From: Coriaria nepalensis
Taxonomy: Eukaryota > Streptophyta > Magnoliopsida > Cucurbitales > Coriariaceae
Assembly: GCA_027186245.1 (NCBI GenBank)
Contig: CP114483.1
Location: forward strand, 13,040,220 to 13,104,219
Reading direction: 5' to 3'
Length of the DNA stretch: 64,000 nucleotides
This document shows, in pieces, positions 61,313 to 64,000 of the stretch; position 1 is the first letter of the stretch; the number at the start of each line of letters is the position of its first letter. A model generated the notes under the pieces. The model made no database searches and had not been told where the DNA came from. It saw only the letters and a program-made list of their open reading frames with translations. Position numbers and translations under genes: made by a program.

Positions 61313-64000
61313 AAGACAACAATGCACTCCTTTAGCCTTAAAAACCATGTCATTCAGTCTTTTCATGTCATTAAAGTGTTTGAAAGTACGTCGAACCAAT
61401 TCTATGTTTGCATTTAAAACACGACTTTCATGCATAACTTGCAAATGATCTATTGAAGAAAACTATGCATTTTTTTAGCCTTAAAGTCGTATTCTTGCGT
61501 CTCTTTTAGTCATTAAATCATTCAATATCACTTCGTACGAAATTCGCAGTTTAAACATGACTTTCGTGCATAACTTGCCGTTGATCGATTCAAGGCAACA
61601 ACGCATTTGTTTAGCCTTAAAATCATGTCATTGAGTCTCTTGTAATCATGAAATCATTTTAATTAATCCGAACGAAATCTATTTTCGCCCTTCAAACATG
61701 ATTTTCTTACATAACTTGCAATTAATCTATTGAAGACAACAATGCATTCCTTTAGCCTTAAAAAGCATGTCATTCAGTCTTTTCATGTCATTAAATTGTT
61801 TGAAAGCACGTCGAACCAATTCTATGTTTGCATTTAAAACACGACTTTCATGCATAACTTGCAAATGATCTATTGAAGAAAACTGTGCATTTTTTTAGCC
61901 TTAAAGTCGTATTCTTGCGTCTCTTTTAGTCATTAAATCATTCAAAATCACTTCATACGAAATTCGCACTTTAAACATGACTTTCGTGCATAACTTGCCG
62001 TTGATCGATTCAAGGCAACAACGCATTTGTTTAGCCTTAAAATCATGTCATTGAGTCTCTTGTAGTCATGAAATCATTCTAATTAATCCGAACGAATTCA
62101 ATTTTCGCCCTTCAAACATGATTTTCTTACATAACTTGCAATTAATCTATTGAAGACAACAATGCATTCCTTTAGCCTTAAAAAGCATGTCATTCAGTCT
62201 TTTCATGTCATTAAATTGTTAGAAAGCACGTCGAACCAATTCTATGTTTGCATTTAAAACACGACTTTCATGCATAACTTGCAAATGATCTATTGAAGAA
62301 AACTATGCATTTTTTTAGCCTTAAAGTCGTATTATTGCGTCTCTTTTGGTCATTAAATCATTCAATATCACTTCGTACGAAATTCGCAGTTTAAACATGA
62401 CTTTCGTGCATAACTTGCCGTTGATCGATTCAAGGCAACAACGCATTTGTTTAGCCTTAAAATCATGTCATTGAGTCTCTTGTAGTCATGAAATCATTGT
62501 TATTAATCCGAACGAATTCTATTTTCGCCCTTCAAACATGATTTTCTTACATAACTTGCAATTAATCTATTGAAGACAACAATGCACTCCTTTAGCCTTA
62601 AAAACCATGTCATTCAGTCTTTTCATGTCATTAAAGTGTTTGAAAGCACGTCGAACCAATTCTATGTTTGCATTTAAAACACGACTTTCATGCATAACTT
62701 GCAAATGATATATTGAAGAAAACTATGCATTTTTTTATCCTTAAAGTCGTATTATTGCGTCCCTTTTAGTCATTAAATCATACAATATCACTTCGTACGA
62801 AATTCACAGTTTAAACATGACTTTCGTGCATAACTTGCCGTTGATCGATTCAAGGCAACAACGCATTTGTTTCGCCTTAAAATCATGTCATTGACTCTCT
62901 TGTAGTCATGAAATCATTCTAATTAATCCGAACGAATTCTATTTTCGCCCTTCAAACATGATTTTCTTACATAACTTGCAATTAATCTATTGAAGACAAC
63001 AATGCACTCCTTTAGCCTTAAAAACCATGTCATTCAGTCTTTTCATGTCATTAAAGTGTTTGAAAGCACGTCGAACCAATTCTATGTTTGCATTTAAAAC
63101 ACGACTTTCATGCATAACTTGCAAATGATCTATTGAAGAAAACTATGCATTTTTTTAGCCTTAAAGTCGTATTCTTGCGTCTCTTTTAGTCATTAAATCA
63201 TTCAATATCACTTCGTACGAAATTCGCAGTTTAAACATGACTTTCGTGCATAACTTGCCGTTGATCGATTCAAGGCAACAACGCATTTGTTTAGCCTTAA
63301 AATCATGTCATTGAGTCTCTTGTAATCATGAAATCATTTTAATTAATCCGAACGAAATCTATTTTCGCCCTTCAAACATGATTTTCTTACATAACTTGCA
63401 ATTAATCTATTGAAGACAACAATGCATTCCTTTAGCCTTAAAAAGCATGTCATTCAGTCTTTTCATGTCATTAAATTATTAGAAAGCACGTCGAACCAAT
63501 TCTATGTTTGCATTTAAAACTTGACTTTCATGCATAACTTGCAAATGATCTATTGAAGAAAACTATGTATTTTTTTAGCCTTAAAGTCGTATTATTGCGT
63601 CTCTTTTGGTCATTAAATCATTCAAAATCACTTCGTACGAAATTCGCAGTTTAAACATGACTTTCGTGCATAACTTGTCGTTGATCGATTCAAGGCAACA
63701 ATGCATTTGTTTCGCCTTAAAATCATGTCATTGACTCTCTTGTAGTCATGAAATCATTTTTATTAATCCAAACGAATTCTATTTTCGCCCTTCAAACATG
63801 ATTTTCTTACATAACTTGCAATTAATCTATTGAAGACAACAATGCATTCCTTTAGCCTTAAAAAGCATGTCATTCAGTCTTTTCATGTCATTAAATTGTT
63901 TGAAAGCACGTCGAACCAATTCTATGTTTGCATTTAAAACCCGACTTTCATGCATAACTTGCAAATGATATATTGAAGAAAACTATGCATTTTTTTAGCC
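61313..64000 (+). repeat. Shuffled monomers at the right edge, last one partial
   Basis: The GCACTCC-AAAACCATGTC monomer appears three times here, at 61313, 62573 and 62993, interleaved with the AACTGTGCAT type (61733), a hybrid at 62153, W at 63413 and a partial monomer of 168 bp at 63833-64000. The copy at 62573 joins this A subunit to a Z-type B (GCGTCCCTTT, ATTCACAG) and a W-type C (TTTCGCC, TTGACTCTC). The array runs on past the window. Confidence 0.85.

Larger units (their letters stand above)
1..64000 (+). repeat. Satellite DNA array, 420-bp monomer, about 152.4 copies, head to tail
   Basis: The same sequence recurs every 420 bases through the whole window, always in the same orientation. 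With the phase set at base 1, monomer starts are: 1 + 420n up to 15121; 15542; 15961; 16382 + 420n up to 20582; 21000 + 420n up to 23100; 23518 + 420n up to 29818; 30237 + 420n up to 46617; 47035 + 420n up to 51655; 52073 + 420n up to 63833. The phase shifts come from eight small indel events listed separately. No unique DNA, transposon or inverted segment interrupts the array. A unit this long, A+T-rich and homogeneous over at least 64 kb is typical of eukaryotic constitutive heterochromatin. Centromeric, pericentromeric and subtelomeric positions cannot be told apart from this window. Both array ends lie outside it. Confidence 0.99.

Noticed and set aside
1..64000. CRISPR array
   Set aside because: The repeat unit is 420 bp with no alternation of short constant repeats and unique spacers, and there are no cas genes. 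It is a satellite.
1..64000. LTRs or non-LTR element with 420-bp internal repeats
   Set aside because: No coding region, primer-binding site, polypurine tract, target-site duplication or boundary to other DNA was found.
1..64000. Repeated protein-coding gene such as a silk, mucin or surface protein with 140-residue repeats
   Set aside because: 420 is divisible by 3, so this was worth asking. Stops recur in each monomer in the frames I checked, no frame stays open beyond about 75 codons, and 1- and 2-bp indels between copies break the frame.
1..64000. Telomere repeats, rDNA or tRNA genes within the array
   Set aside because: No run of TTAGG, TTAGGG or TTTAGGG, no conserved rRNA segment and no cloverleaf with A and B boxes was seen in any monomer.

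Overview
The whole 64 kb window is one uninterrupted satellite DNA array. A monomer of about 420 bp runs head to tail on the same strand from the first base to the last. With the phase set at base 1 there are 152 complete monomers and a 168-bp partial one at the right edge. I see no gene, RNA gene, transposon, unique spacer or inversion. Every short open frame is a satellite frame opened by a chance substitution.

Each 420-bp monomer is itself three diverged subunits of about 143, 136 and 141 bp (A, B, C). All three share a box near the start (GCATT..TTTAGCCTTAAA) and a box near the end (..ACTTTC.TGCATAACTTGC). The ancestral unit was therefore probably about 140 bp, and the A-B-C trimer was amplified as one unit.

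Above the 420-bp level the array is a mosaic of higher-order repeats (HORs), recognised from shared single-base variants and small indels. Bases 1-15541 are hexamer-based (6 monomers, 2520 bp), with a truncated third hexamer. That group of 15 monomers (6300 bp) is largely repeated at 6301, and the second copy carries an internal 4-monomer duplication. Bases 15542-30236 are more diverged, with a recognisable hexamer at 20582-23099, a 9.2-kb offset duplication and a 2-monomer repeat at the left edge. Bases 30237-43256 hold two near-identical hexamers, a 4-monomer duplication, chimeric monomers and another hexamer type. Bases 43257-54172 hold 4-monomer repeats inside a near-perfect 12-monomer (5038 bp) tandem duplication. 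Bases 54593-64000 hold an 8-monomer (3360 bp) repeat that decays into shuffled monomers.

The organism is a eukaryote. The array is typical of centromeric, pericentromeric or subtelomeric heterochromatin resolved by long reads. The first monomer is 32.6% G+C, counted by hand. CpG is not depleted there (13 seen, about 10.5 expected), which fits a lineage with little DNA methylation (many insects and other invertebrates) better than vertebrates or most plants, but this is weak evidence. I do not recognise the satellite family and cannot name a species. What the window best records is how the array evolved: nested unequal exchange at several scales, with breakpoints visible inside monomers.
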